This document shows, piece by piece, positions 16,358-25,367 of a stretch of 64,000 nt of DNA. The stretch covers positions 106,217 to 170,216 of the forward strand of contig NZ_BMWB01000018.1 in assembly GCF_014651015.1 (NCBI RefSeq), written 5' to 3'. Numbering within the stretch: position 1 is the stretch's first letter; every line of letters starts with the position of its first letter. This DNA is from Streptomyces xantholiticus. GTDB taxonomy: Bacteria > Actinomycetota > Actinomycetes > Streptomycetales > Streptomycetaceae. The notes beneath the pieces were generated by a model, which made no database searches, was not told the DNA's origin, and was given only the letters and a program-made list of their open reading frames with translations. The translations under genes and the position numbers were made by a program.

Positions 16358-17581
16358 TCAGTCGCCGATCAGCGCGTCGACGAACGCCTCGGGCTCGAAC
16401 GGCGCCAGGTCGTCCGCGCCCTCGCCCAGACCCACGAGCTTGACGGGCACGCCCAGCTCCCGCTGGACCGCGACGACGATGCCGCCCTTGGCGGTACCGT
16501 CCAGCTTCGTCAGAACGATGCCGGTGATGTCGACGACCTCGGCGAAGACCCTGGCCTGCACCAGGCCGTTCTGTCCGGTGGTGGCGTCCAGGACGAGCAG
16601 GACCTCGTCCAGCGGCCCGTGCTTCTCCACGACCCGCTTGACCTTGCCGAGCTCGTCCATGAGGCCGGTCTTGGTGTGCAGCCGCCCGGCCGTGTCGATG
16701 AGCACGACGTCTGCGCCCTCGGCGATGCCCTCCTTGACCGCGTCGAAGGCGATCGAGGCCGGGTCGCCGCCCTCGGGCCCCCGTACCGTGCGGGCACCGA
16801 CGCGCTCGCCCCATGTCTGGAGCTGGTCGGCGGCGGCGGCGCGGAAGGTGTCCGCGGCGCCCAGCACGACGGACCGGCCGTCCGCGACCAGGACACGGGC
16901 GAGTTTGCCGGTGGTGGTGGTCTTCCCGGTGCCGTTGACACCGACGACCATGACAACACCCGGGGTGTCGAGACCGCTCTCGGTCTTGACTGCGCGGTCG
17001 GCGTCGGTACCGATGAGGTGCAGCAGCTCCTCGCGGAGCAGGGTGCGCAGCTGCTCGGGGGTGCGGGTGCCGAGCACCTTCACCCGCTCGCGCAGCCGCT
17101 CGACGAGCTCCTGGGTGGGAGCGACGCCCACGTCGGCGGTGAGCAGCGTGTCCTCGATCTCCTCCCACGTGTCCTCGTCGAGGTGCTCACGGGACAGGAG
17201 TGTGAGGAGCCCCTTGCCGAGGGAGTTCTGCGAACGGGCAAGGCGGGCGCGCAGCCGGACGAGCCGGCCGGCGGTCGGCTCCGGGATCTCGACGGCGGGC
17301 GCGGGGGCCTCGGCGACGACCGGGTCCTCGACGGCGACGGGGGTTTCGACGGCCTCGTCGGCCGTCGGAAGGTCGACCTCCTCGATGGTGCGGCGGGGTT
17401 CGTCCCGCGGTGTCTCCGCCTCGTCGCCGACATGCGGTTCGGCGGGCGGAGCGGTGATGGTCGGCGTGCTCGGCGGCGCCTGCGGAGGCAGCTGCTTCTT
17501 CTTGCGGCTGCTGACCACGAGGCCGCTGATCGCGCCGATCGCGACCAGGGCGATGACTACGGCAAGGATGACGATTTCCAT
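16358..17581 (-). CDS. ftsY: Signal recognition particle receptor FtsY
   Basis: 407-residue SRP receptor GTPase. Unlike E. coli FtsY it starts with a membrane segment (about residues 2-24), then a Pro/Glu-rich acidic linker (30-105) and the NG domain. The P-loop GVNGTGKTTTTGKLA is at 214-228, followed by DTAGRLHTK, the ATTGQN motif and TKLDGTAKGG. The ATG at 17581 makes the membrane segment the N-terminus; an extended frame upstream looks non-coding. Its 3' end meets a bidirectional terminator. Confidence 0.97.
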   Translation of the reverse strand: MEIVILAVVIALVAIGAISGLVVSSRKKKQLPPQAPPSTPTITAPPAEPHVGDEAETPRDEPRRTIEEVDLPTADEAVETPVAVEDPVVAEAPAPAVEIPEPTAGRLVRLRARLARSQNSLGKGLLTLLSREHLDEDTWEEIEDTLLTADVGVAPTQELVERLRERVKVLGTRTPEQLRTLLREELLHLIGTDADRAVKTESGLDTPGVVMVVGVNGTGKTTTTGKLARVLVADGRSVVLGAADTFRAAAADQLQTWGERVGARTVRGPEGGDPASIAFDAVKEGIAEGADVVLIDTAGRLHTKTGLMDELGKVKRVVEKHGPLDEVLLVLDATTGQNGLVQARVFAEVVDITGIVLTKLDGTAKGGIVVAVQRELGVPVKLVGLGEGADDLAPFEPEAFVDALIGD

Positions 17582-18012
17582 AACGCGGTCCAGTATCGGC
17601 CACCGGTGCCCGTACCAGCGGCCCTCGGACGATCCCACAAAGGCCACCTCACCCATTTGGGCGTTTGGGTGCATTCACACGGTTCGGTCCCCCTGGCAGC
17701 CCTCCGTCGCCACGCCGGTACGGATACCTTCGCCCCGGCCCCCGCGGACCCTGACGTGACCCGCTGTCCGGCGCGTACGGCTTCGGGCCGGGCGACGGTG
17801 GGCGCACGGCCGGCGGCGCCGTCATCGTCGCCCTGCCGCCGCTCACCGTGACGGCGGCCTCCGCAGTGGACCCGGTGAGCGCCACGCGCCCCGGCATGGT
17901 GGCCGGACCGGTGGAGCCCCACCGGAGCGGGAGACCGCACCCTGTCCATCTGACGCTACGTCAGCTACCGTCCGTCCTCGCCATGCCCACACCCGGCGGA
18001 GGGGGACGTCCC
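17582..18012. other. Divergent intergenic region ftsY / luciferase-like gene
   Basis: 431 bp without a supportable gene. The clearest element is the palindrome CTGACG-CTA-CGTCAG at 17950-17964, close to the rightward gene (listed separately). No ftsY promoter could be assigned by eye. Confidence 0.5.
17950..17964. promoter_or_regulatory. CTGACG-n3-CGTCAG palindrome upstream of the luciferase-like gene
   Basis: A perfect 6+6 inverted repeat centred about 55 bp upstream of the start codon at 18013. Size and position suit a TetR-type repressor operator, but no regulator gene is adjacent. Function inferred. Confidence 0.45.
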
Positions 18013-18984
18013 ATGGCCTTCACGGTGGTCCGGTTCAACCTGGTCGATCCTGCGGCGACACCGGAGACCCTCGCGGCCCGCTACCGCGCGGCCCTGGAGA
18101 TGGCCGCCTACGCGGACGAACGCGGCGTCGACACGATCCAGACGGAGGAGCACCACGGCGCGGACAACAACTGGCTGCCGTCCCCGCTGGCCTTCGCCGG
18201 AGCAGTCCTCGGTGTCACCCGCCGTGTCGCGGTCACCGTGTCCGCGATCATCGGTCCGTTGCACGACCCGCTGCGGCTCGCGGAGGATCTCGCCGTACTC
18301 GACCTGATCGGCAAGGGGCGGTTGGTGACCGTCGCGGGCATCGGTTACCGGCCTGAGGAGTACGAGCAGCTGGGCGTGGAGTGGGGCCGGCGCGGGGCGC
18401 TGCAGGACGAGCTGCTGGAGACGCTGCTGACGGCCTGGACCGGCGAGCCCTTCACCTACCGGGGCCGCACCGTGCGGGTCACGCCGCGCCCGTACACCCG
18501 GCCCCACCCGATGCTGCTCGTCGGCGGGTCCTCGCGGGCGGCGGCGCGCAGGGCGGCCCGCCTCGGGCTGCCCTTCTTCCCCAGCGCGCATCTGCCGGAA
18601 CTGGCGGAGTACTACGAGGAGCGGCGGGCCGAGTACGGCACCGACGGCTTCTGCATGATGCCCGCGGAGAAGACGCCACTGCTGCACCTCTCGGAGGACC
18701 CCGACCGCGCGTGGGCGCTGTACGGCGAGCACTTCCTGCACGAGGCGCGGACCTACGCCTCCTGGCAGTCGCGGGACATCCGCTCCGCGGTGCGCTCCGG
18801 TGCGGCGACGGTCGAGGAGCTGCGCAGCGAGGGTGTGTACCGGATCGTGACGCCGGACGAGTGCGTCGGGCTCGGCGCCGAGAGCCTGGTGCTGCATCCG
18901 CTGTGCGGCGGCATGCCGGTCGACGAGGGCCGGCGCAGCCTCCAACTGCTCTGCGAACACGTACTGCCCCGGCTCACGCGCTGA
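18013..18984 (+). CDS. LLM-class flavin-dependent oxidoreductase (luciferase-like)
   Basis: 323-residue bacterial-luciferase-family monooxygenase expected to use reduced FMN or F420. The TIM-barrel pattern is visible: RFNLVDPAAT at the N-terminus, the QTEEHHG catalytic-loop histidines near residues 45-52, the segment LDLIGKGRLVTVAGIGYRPEEY, and PMLLVGGSS. The substrate is unknown. The ATG at 18013 follows GGAGGGGG at good spacing. The terminator hairpin begins inside the last codons. The nearby cofC gene shows F420 is made here, so F420 use is possible but unproven. Confidence 0.85.
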   Translation: MAFTVVRFNLVDPAATPETLAARYRAALEMAAYADERGVDTIQTEEHHGADNNWLPSPLAFAGAVLGVTRRVAVTVSAIIGPLHDPLRLAEDLAVLDLIGKGRLVTVAGIGYRPEEYEQLGVEWGRRGALQDELLETLLTAWTGEPFTYRGRTVRVTPRPYTRPHPMLLVGGSSRAAARRAARLGLPFFPSAHLPELAEYYEERRAEYGTDGFCMMPAEKTPLLHLSEDPDRAWALYGEHFLHEARTYASWQSRDIRSAVRSGAATVEELRSEGVYRIVTPDECVGLGAESLVLHPLCGGMPVDEGRRSLQLLCEHVLPRLTR

Positions 18985-18995
18985 GCCGGGGCAGT
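18963..18995. terminator. Bidirectional hairpin overlapping a stop codon
   Basis: 14-bp perfect stem (18963-18976 with 18982-18995) and a 5-base loop. The left arm and loop are the last codons of the luciferase-like gene, and the right arm starts with its TGA. On the other strand it lies 29 bp past the glcP stop. Confidence 0.82.
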
Positions 18996-19023
18996 TCCGT
19001 GGCGAGGAGAGGGGCAGCGGGGA

Positions 19024-20445
19024 TTAGCCCATCTCCTCCAACGCCTTGCCCTTCGTCTCCTTGACGTACCTGAGTACGAAGGGGATCGAGAGCACGGCGA
19101 AGACCGTGTAGATCACGTACGTGCCGGAGAGGTTCCAGTCTGCGAGACTCGGGAAGCTCGCGGTGATGGCCCAGTTCGCGATCCACTGCGCGGAGGCGGC
19201 GATGCCGAGCGCTGCGGCGCGGATCCGGTTCGGGAACATCTCCCCGAGGAAGACCCAGACCACGACGCCCCACGAGAGTGCGAAGAAGAGCACGAAGACG
19301 TGGGCGGCGATCAGGGCGACGATGCCCTGGGTCTCCGGCAGCTTGCCGTCGACGAGGTCGGCGGAGAACGCCCAGGCCTCCAGTGCCAGCGCGATCGCCA
19401 TACCGGCGGAGCCGATGAGCGCGAGCGGCCTGCGACCGATCCGGTCCACCAGCACCATCGCGATCACGGTGCCGATGATGTTGATGATCGACGTGGTGAA
19501 CGAGTAGAGAAACGAGCTGGACGGGTCGACGCCCACCGACTGCCACAGGGTCGCCGAGTAGTAGAAGGCGACATTGATGCCGACGAGCTGCTGGAAGACC
19601 GAGAGCCCGATGCCGACCCAGACGATGGGCAGGAAGCCGAAGCGGCTGCCGAGCAGGTCCTTGAAGGTGGACTTGTGCTCGCGGCGCATCGCGTGGTCGA
19701 TCTCGATGATGCGGGCGTTGAGGTCGACGTTCTTGCCCTCGACCTCAAAGAGGACCTGCTTGGCCTTGTCGACCTTGCCGACGGAGATGAGGAAGCGGGG
19801 GGACTCGGGGATCGCGAAGGACAGCAGGCCGTAGAGCACGGCCGGGACGACCATCACGCCGAGCATCCACTGCCAGGCCTCGAGCCCGCCGATCTCACCG
19901 CGCTGCTCACCGTCGGCGAGCTGCAGGATGCCGTAGTTCACCAGCTGGGAGACGGCGATACCGATGACGATCGCGGCCTGCTGGAAGGAGGCGAGGCGTC
20001 CGCGGTAGGCGGGCGGGGAGACCTCCGCGATGTAGGCGGGGCCGATGACGGAGGCCATGCCGATGGCGAAGCCGCCGATGATCCGCCACAGGGCGAGGTC
20101 CCACAGCGCGAACGGGAGCGCCGAACCGACGGCGCTGACGGTGAAGAGCACGGCCGCGATCTGCATGCACCGGATGCGTCCGATGCGGTCGGCGATCCGG
20201 CCGGCGGTGGCGGCGCCGACGGCGCAGCCGATCAGGGCGATGGCGATGACCTGGGCAAGCGTCCCGGAGCCGATGTCGTAGCGGTCCCGGATGGCTTCGA
20301 CGGCACCGTTGATCACCGAGCTGTCGTAACCGAAGAGGAAGCCGCCCATCGCGGCGGCGGCCGTGATGAAGATGACGTGCCCGAGGTGTTCGGGCCGGGC
20401 CGAGCGGGCTCCCGATGCCGGTGGCGGCTGCGCAGTGTTGGTCAC
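19024..20445 (-). CDS. glcP: Glucose permease GlcP (MFS sugar porter)
   Basis: 473-residue major-facilitator sugar:proton symporter with 12 predicted spans. Sugar-porter signatures are present: GGFLFGYDSSVINGA in span 1, GRIADRIGRI after span 2, PESPRFLISVGK after span 6, QQLVGINVAFYYS in span 7, and DRIGRRPLALIG. The position between ftsY and smc matches S. coelicolor glcP1 (SCO5578), the main glucose uptake system of that species. The GTG at 20445 follows AGGAG. Three TTCAAG/CTTGAA-type elements lie upstream. Confidence 0.93.
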   Translation of the reverse strand: MTNTAQPPPASGARSARPEHLGHVIFITAAAAMGGFLFGYDSSVINGAVEAIRDRYDIGSGTLAQVIAIALIGCAVGAATAGRIADRIGRIRCMQIAAVLFTVSAVGSALPFALWDLALWRIIGGFAIGMASVIGPAYIAEVSPPAYRGRLASFQQAAIVIGIAVSQLVNYGILQLADGEQRGEIGGLEAWQWMLGVMVVPAVLYGLLSFAIPESPRFLISVGKVDKAKQVLFEVEGKNVDLNARIIEIDHAMRREHKSTFKDLLGSRFGFLPIVWVGIGLSVFQQLVGINVAFYYSATLWQSVGVDPSSSFLYSFTTSIINIIGTVIAMVLVDRIGRRPLALIGSAGMAIALALEAWAFSADLVDGKLPETQGIVALIAAHVFVLFFALSWGVVVWVFLGEMFPNRIRAAALGIAASAQWIANWAITASFPSLADWNLSGTYVIYTVFAVLSIPFVLRYVKETKGKALEEMG

Positions 20446-20530
20446 GTGTACTCCTGGGGCCGTCCGGCAGCGTCGCCGGGCGTGTGGGGGCGAGCCCCTC
20501 AAGTGGCACACAGGTTCACGACGCGCACCA

Positions 20531-20571
20531 CTTGAAGGTAAAAGGAACGTTGGAGAGACTATTCCTTCAAG
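20531..20571 (-). promoter_or_regulatory. Inverted CTTGAAGG / CCTTCAAG pair flanking the glcP -10
   Basis: CTTGAAGG at 20531-20538 and CCTTCAAG at 20564-20571 form an inverted pair 25 bp apart. One falls in the promoter spacer and the other just downstream of the inferred transcription start. A third related element, TTCAAG-T-CTTGAA, is at 20628-20640. The arrangement suits a looping or dimeric repressor. Regulator unknown. Confidence 0.5.
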
Positions 20572-20583
20572 TTTCGAAGTCAA
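20556..20583 (-). promoter_or_regulatory. Putative vegetative promoter of glcP
   Basis: On the minus strand, TTGACT (20583-20578) and TAGTCT (20561-20556) are separated by 16 bases, close to the main sigma-factor consensus. It would give a leader of about 100 nt before the GTG at 20445. Confidence 0.55.
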
Positions 20584-20627
20584 GACCCTGTGGCGATTCT
20601 GTTTCCGGCACGATGAGTCACGTTGCT

Positions 20628-20640
20628 TTCAAGTCTTGAA
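20628..20640. promoter_or_regulatory. TTCAAG-T-CTTGAA palindrome between glcP and smc
   Basis: A perfect 6+1+6 inverted repeat about 45 bp upstream of the putative glcP -35 and just beyond the smc stop. It shares its half-site with the pair around the glcP promoter. Confidence 0.5.
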
Positions 20641-20667
20641 GAGCAGTGGGCAGGGGGCAGCGCAACG

Positions 20668-23600
20668 TCAGCGAAGACGCTGGCTGATGACTTTGGAGAC
20701 ACCGTCGCCCTGCATCGAGACGCCGTACAGGGCGTCCGCGACCTCCATGGTCCGCTTCTGGTGCGTGATCACGATCAGCTGCGAGCTCTCCTGGAGCTCC
20801 TGCATGATCCGGATCAGCCGCTGGAGGTTTGTGTCGTCGAGAGCCGCCTCGACCTCGTCCATCACATAGAACGGGCTGGGCCGCGCCTTGAAGATCGACA
20901 CCAGCATCGCCACGGCGGTCAGCGACCGCTCCCCGCCCGAGAGCAGCGACAGCCGCTTGACCTTCTTGCCGGGCGGCCGTGCCTCGACGTCCACGCCCGT
21001 GGTGAGCATGTTGTCGGGGTCGGTCAGTACCAGCCGCCCCTCGCCGCCGGGGAAGAGCCGGGAGAAGACGCCCTCGAACTCACGGGCCGTGTCCCGGTAT
21101 GCCTCGGTGAAGACCTGCTCGACGCGCTCGTCCACCTCCTTCACCACCTGCAGTAGGTCGGCACGGGTCTTCTTGAGATCCTCGAGCTGCTCCGACAGGA
21201 ACTGGTGACGCTCCTCGAGCGCCGCGAACTCCTCCAGAGCGAGCGGATTCACCTTTCCGAGCTGCTGGTACGCCCGTTCGGCCGACTTCAGGCGCTTTTC
21301 CTGTTCCGCGCGGACGAAACGCCGCGGCTGGTTCCTCGGGTGCTCCGGGTCCTCCGGAAGCTCCTCGCCCTCCGCGGGCGGCGACGCAGGAACCAGTTGG
21401 TCGGGGCCGTATTCGCAGACCAGCCCGGCCGGCTCCACGCCCAGCTCCTCCAGGGCCTTCGTCTCCAGCTGCTCGATCCGCAACCGCTTCTCCGCCCCCA
21501 GCACCTCACCGCGGTGCACGGAGTCGGTCAGCTTGTCGAGCTCGCCCTTGAGGTCGCGTCCCGCGTTGCGGGCGGCGGTCAGCTCCTGCTCGCGCTCTCC
21601 CTTCGCGGCCTCGGCCGCGGCCCGCTCGGCCTCGGCGCGCACCAGCGACACCTCGACGTGCGCCAGCAACTGGCGGGCTCCGGCGGCGACGGCCGCCGCG
21701 ACCTCGGCCTCGTGGCGCAGCCGGGCGCGCCGCTGCTCCGCGCGTGCCCGCGCCTCGCGCTCGGCGCGCGCTCCCCGGTCGAGCGCGTCCGCGCGCCCTG
21801 CGAGCCCTTTCACGCGCTCCTCGTGCGTACGGACCTGGAGGCGGGCCTCCATCTCGGTCTGGCGCGCGTTGGCCCCGTCGGCCGCGAGGCGGTCGCGCAC
21901 ATGGGTGTCGGGCTCCTCCTCCACCGGGGCCTCCTCGGCGACCAGCAGCCGCTCGGCCAGCTCCTCCGCCTCTTCGGTGGCCTGCTCCAGGGCCTCCTGG
22001 GCCCGGGCGGCGGCCGCGGCGGACCGCTCGGCCTCGCCCGCCGCGCCCCTGGCCTGACCGGAGAGCCGGCCGAGCCGCCCGGAAACGGCGGACTTCTCAC
22101 GGTCGGCGGCGCGCCGCCGCTCCCCCAACTCCTCGACGAGCGCGGCACACCCGGCGCGGCGGGCGGTGGCCTGCTGCTGGGCGGCGGCCAGCTCCTCGCA
22201 CCGGCCGGCCAGCTCCTCCAGCTCGGCCGCCGCCTCGTCGACGGAGGCCTGCACCTCGAGCAGGCTGGGAGCCCCGGCGGACCCGCCCTGCGCGAAGTAC
22301 GCACCGAGCACGTCCCCCTCGGCGGTCACGGCGGTCACCCCGGGCCGCGCGTACACCAGATCCTCTGCGTCCTCGAGCGTCCCGACGACCACGGTCCCGC
22401 GCAGCAGCCGCCGCACGGCGGGCATCAGCTCCGCGGGCCCGCGCACCAGCCCGGCCGCGTCGACACGGGCCCCCGCCTCGCCTGCCGTACCACCCGAACC
22501 GCCAGGCCCCGGGACGGCCGGCGGGACGGCGCCCTCCGCGTCAGCGGGGTCCACCGACGCAAGGAGCAGGGCCGCGCGGCCGGCGTCCTGTTTGCGGAGG
22601 AGGCGGATCGCCTCCGCGGCCGTGGACGGGTCGGCGACGGCCACCGCGTCCGCCGCCGCGCCCAGCGCGGCCGCCACGGGAATCTCGTAGCCGGGCGTCA
22701 CCGTGAGCAGTTCCGCCGCCGGGCCGAGCAGCCCGGAGAGCCGGTCGCGCGCGCCGAGGAGCGCGCCCGTCCCGTCCTTGCGCCGCAGGCCCAGCGCGAG
22801 CGCCTCGCGGCGGGCGGCCACCGCGGCGCGCTTGCGTTCCGCCGTGGTCAGCGCCTCGCGGGCCGCGCCCAGCTCGGCCTCTGCGTCGGCCAGTTCACGC
22901 TTCGCCGCATCGTGGCGGCCGGCCAGCTCCGAGTCGTCGGCATCCAGCGCGTCGACCTCGGCCTTGAGCTGCTCGTACTCCTCCTGCGCGGCGGCGGCCC
23001 GCTCCTGGGCCTCGTCGCGGGCGGCGGCCAGCCGGTCGATCTCGGCCTGGGCCGAGGCGGCTCGCGAACGGGCCGCGTTGACCTGGCCGCTCAGCCGGGC
23101 GAGGCCTTCACGGCGGTCGGCGATGGCGCGCGCCACGTCCTTGAGGCGCCGCTCCTCGACGACCAACTCGCGCTCCAGTTCGGCGCGGTGGGCCACGGTG
23201 TCCTCAAGGGCCCGTTCCGCCGCCTCCAGAGCCGCCTCGAGCTCCGCCTCCTGCTCGCGGATACGGGCGGCCTCGCGCTCCATGTCCTCGGGGTCGCGGC
23301 CGCGCCGCTCCTCCGCGGGCTGCGCGGTCGCGCTCTTCACGCGGGCGTCGGCCAGGGAGATCGTGCCGCGCACCCGCTCGGCGAGCTGGGACAGCTCGTA
23401 CCAGGTCTGCTGGGCACGCTGCAGCCGGGGCGCGAGCCGCCGTACCTCGTCCTCCAGATCCGCCTCACGGGTCAGGGCCGCCTTGAGCTCTGCCTCCGCG
23501 GCCTCCTTACGCTGCTTCAGCGCGGCCTCGTCAGCGACCTCGGTGCGCAGCGCCTCCCGCATCCGGACGAGGTCGTCGGCCAGCAGTCGCAGCCGGGCGT

Positions 23601-24270
23601 CGCGCAGATCGGCCTGGATGACGGCGGCCCGCCTGGCCACCGCGGCCTGCCGGCCGAGCGGCTTGAGCTGGCGGCGCAGTTCGTCGGTGAGGTCCTGCAC
23701 GCGGGCGAGGTTGGCCTGCATCGCGTCCAGCTTCCGCAGCGCCTTCTCCTTGCGCTTGCGGTGCTTGAGGACACCTGCGGCCTCCTCGATGAAAGCCCGG
23801 CGCCCCATGGGGTCCGCATGCAGTACGGAGTCGAGCTGGCCCTGGCCGACGATGACGTGCATCTCGCGGCCGATGCCGGAGTCGGACAGCAGTTCCTGGA
23901 TGTCCAGGAGACGGCAGGTGTCACCGTTGATCTGGTACTCGCTGCCCCCGTTGCGGAACATGATCCGCGTGATGGTGACCTCGGCGTACTCGATGGGCAG
24001 GGCGCCGTCGGAGTTGTCGATGGTCAGGGAGACCTCGGCGCGGCCGAGGGGCGGCCGGCCCGTGGTCCCGGCGAAGATGACGTCCTCCATCTTCCCGCCG
24101 CGCAGCGACTTGGCGCCCTGCTCGCCCATGACCCAGGACAGGGCGTCGACCACATTGGACTTCCCGGATCCGTTGGGCCCCACGACGCATGTGATCCCGG
24201 GCTCGAACCGCAGTGTGGTGGCCGAGGCGAAGGACTTGAAACCGCGCAGGGTCATGGCCTTGAGGTGCAC
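20668..24270 (-). CDS. smc: Chromosome segregation ATPase SMC
   Basis: 1200-residue structural-maintenance-of-chromosomes protein. The Walker A motif GPNGSGKSN (residues 31-39) opens the N-terminal head. Long Glu/Ala/Arg coiled coils flank a hinge at about residues 510-665. The C-terminal head has the signature LLSGGERSLTA near residue 1108 and the Walker B motif DEVEAALDD near 1137. In Streptomyces SMC with ScpAB helps condense and separate chromosomes during sporulation. The GTG start gives MHLKAMTLRGFKSF. Usual length for the family. Confidence 0.98.
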   Translation of the reverse strand: MHLKAMTLRGFKSFASATTLRFEPGITCVVGPNGSGKSNVVDALSWVMGEQGAKSLRGGKMEDVIFAGTTGRPPLGRAEVSLTIDNSDGALPIEYAEVTITRIMFRNGGSEYQINGDTCRLLDIQELLSDSGIGREMHVIVGQGQLDSVLHADPMGRRAFIEEAAGVLKHRKRKEKALRKLDAMQANLARVQDLTDELRRQLKPLGRQAAVARRAAVIQADLRDARLRLLADDLVRMREALRTEVADEAALKQRKEAAEAELKAALTREADLEDEVRRLAPRLQRAQQTWYELSQLAERVRGTISLADARVKSATAQPAEERRGRDPEDMEREAARIREQEAELEAALEAAERALEDTVAHRAELERELVVEERRLKDVARAIADRREGLARLSGQVNAARSRAASAQAEIDRLAAARDEAQERAAAAQEEYEQLKAEVDALDADDSELAGRHDAAKRELADAEAELGAAREALTTAERKRAAVAARREALALGLRRKDGTGALLGARDRLSGLLGPAAELLTVTPGYEIPVAAALGAAADAVAVADPSTAAEAIRLLRKQDAGRAALLLASVDPADAEGAVPPAVPGPGGSGGTAGEAGARVDAAGLVRGPAELMPAVRRLLRGTVVVGTLEDAEDLVYARPGVTAVTAEGDVLGAYFAQGGSAGAPSLLEVQASVDEAAAELEELAGRCEELAAAQQQATARRAGCAALVEELGERRRAADREKSAVSGRLGRLSGQARGAAGEAERSAAAAARAQEALEQATEEAEELAERLLVAEEAPVEEEPDTHVRDRLAADGANARQTEMEARLQVRTHEERVKGLAGRADALDRGARAEREARARAEQRRARLRHEAEVAAAVAAGARQLLAHVEVSLVRAEAERAAAEAAKGEREQELTAARNAGRDLKGELDKLTDSVHRGEVLGAEKRLRIEQLETKALEELGVEPAGLVCEYGPDQLVPASPPAEGEELPEDPEHPRNQPRRFVRAEQEKRLKSAERAYQQLGKVNPLALEEFAALEERHQFLSEQLEDLKKTRADLLQVVKEVDERVEQVFTEAYRDTAREFEGVFSRLFPGGEGRLVLTDPDNMLTTGVDVEARPPGKKVKRLSLLSGGERSLTAVAMLVSIFKARPSPFYVMDEVEAALDDTNLQRLIRIMQELQESSQLIVITHQKRTMEVADALYGVSMQGDGVSKVISQRLR

Positions 24271-24413
24271 GCCGCCGGACTCTACCTTTCGCTTGCGGTT
24301 TCACCCATGAAGGTGCAGGGCACATCAGACGTTAAAGAAAGCACTTCGGCACACGGGGGCCAGGACGGAGCCGAGAGCGGACAGCGGGGGCACCGGAAGA
24401 ACGGAAAAGAAAG

Positions 24414-24435
24414 AAGGGACGCCGAGGCGTCCCTT
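24414..24435 (-). terminator. Rho-independent terminator after the 72-residue gene
   Basis: 10-bp stem (24414-24423 with 24426-24435) followed, on the minus strand, by a T/C-rich run of about 13 bases. It lies 39 bp beyond the stop of the small gene and ahead of smc, so smc probably has its own promoter in the remaining ~140 bp. Confidence 0.75.
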
Positions 24436-24474
24436 GCATATCTTGCTGCGCGATAACTCTGGCGGACGCCGAGC

Positions 24475-24693
24475 TCAGGTGAGCGCGGGCTCCGCACGAG
24501 GTACGTCGATGTCGATGCCGTCGAGCAGCGACTCTCCAGGGTGCTGAGCGACGGCAGCGCTGAGCGCATCCTTCTCGGACTGGATCCGTACGAGCTCGGA
24601 CTCCAGGTCCTGGACGCGCTGCTGAAGCCGTCGCATCTCGGCGAGGAGTCGCGGGTCGGAACCGCCGACGTAACCGAGAAGCGCCTTTGCCAT
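24475..24693 (-). CDS. Small conserved coiled-coil protein
   Basis: 72-residue protein of a conserved Streptomyces family of unknown function. It starts MAKALLGYVGGSDPRLLAEM, followed by a heptad-like helix (about residues 18-52, with Leu/Val at a/d positions) and an acidic tail containing DGIDIDVPRAEP. The ATG has a clear GGAGGA site 10 bases upstream. It is flanked by acylphosphatase and smc on the same strand and has its own terminator. No enzyme motif seen. Confidence 0.8.
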   Translation of the reverse strand: MAKALLGYVGGSDPRLLAEMRRLQQRVQDLESELVRIQSEKDALSAAVAQHPGESLLDGIDIDVPRAEPALT

Positions 24694-25085
24694 GATGGAT
24701 GGTCCTCCACAATGAGTGACCGACCGAAGCGGTGTGGGTCGTGAGGGTTCGCACCCGCGGTGCTCGACAGTCTTCGTTGTACTGCTTGCCGTGCTGCGGT
24801 TCTTACTGCCAAACAGTTGAGGTGCGCGGGGCTTCCAGCGTCTCACCAAAAAGTTTGACGGTCAACACGATCACGCCCCGTATCGGCAGGCGTCCGGGGG
24901 GCATACGGCCGCTGCTGACTGCGACGGTGCCTCACCTGCGGGGCCCTGGGGGCGTGGCGATCATCTTTCCGGGCGCGGCCCGCCACCGCAAGCCCCTGTT
25001 GGCAACCACCAGGCAGTTCGTGCCGACGGCAGACAGCCGTGACGGTCGGCCGCGGCTGCCGCGGAAGAGCGCGCCGCGATGATCG
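24694..25085. other. Intergenic region with no gene recognised
   Basis: 392 bp between the acylphosphatase stop and the small coiled-coil gene. It should contain the promoter of the latter. I see no RNA gene, repeat or convincing terminator. Confidence 0.5.
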
Positions 25086-25367
25086 TCACCGGATGGCGAA
25101 GTCCGGGTAGCCGCCCCGGGGCGTGTCCCAGATCTCAGTGACTCCGTCGACATGGCCGGGCGTGTCGGCGGAGCGAAGCCACTCCAGCAAACGGTGGCAA
25201 TTCTCACGCGATCCCTCGGCCACCACCTGCACCCTGCCGTCGTCAAGATTGAGGGCAAAACCGGTGAGGCCGCCGATCTCCAAGGCGTTTGCCCTGGTGA
25301 ACCAGCGGAAGCCCACTCCCTGTACTCGGCCGCGCACCCAGGCGGTCAGCCGTGCGGTGTCGTTCAT
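25086..25367 (-). CDS. acyP: Acylphosphatase
   Basis: 93-residue enzyme that hydrolyses acyl phosphates. The signature GRVQGVGFRWFT places the phosphate-binding arginine at residue 21 (in GFRWF), and the conserved asparagine lies in ALNLDDGRVQVVAEG (Asn40). The ATG at 25367 gives the full family length. Lies upstream of the small coiled-coil gene and smc, the neighbourhood seen across Streptomyces. Divergent from the CAP-domain gene. Confidence 0.95.
   Translation of the reverse strand: MNDTARLTAWVRGRVQGVGFRWFTRANALEIGGLTGFALNLDDGRVQVVAEGSRENCHRLLEWLRSADTPGHVDGVTEIWDTPRGGYPDFAIR

Noticed and set aside
21205..24456. Long open frames antisense to smc
   Set aside because: Leu/Arg/Gly-rich shadow translation of the SMC coiled coil; no start signal or homology.
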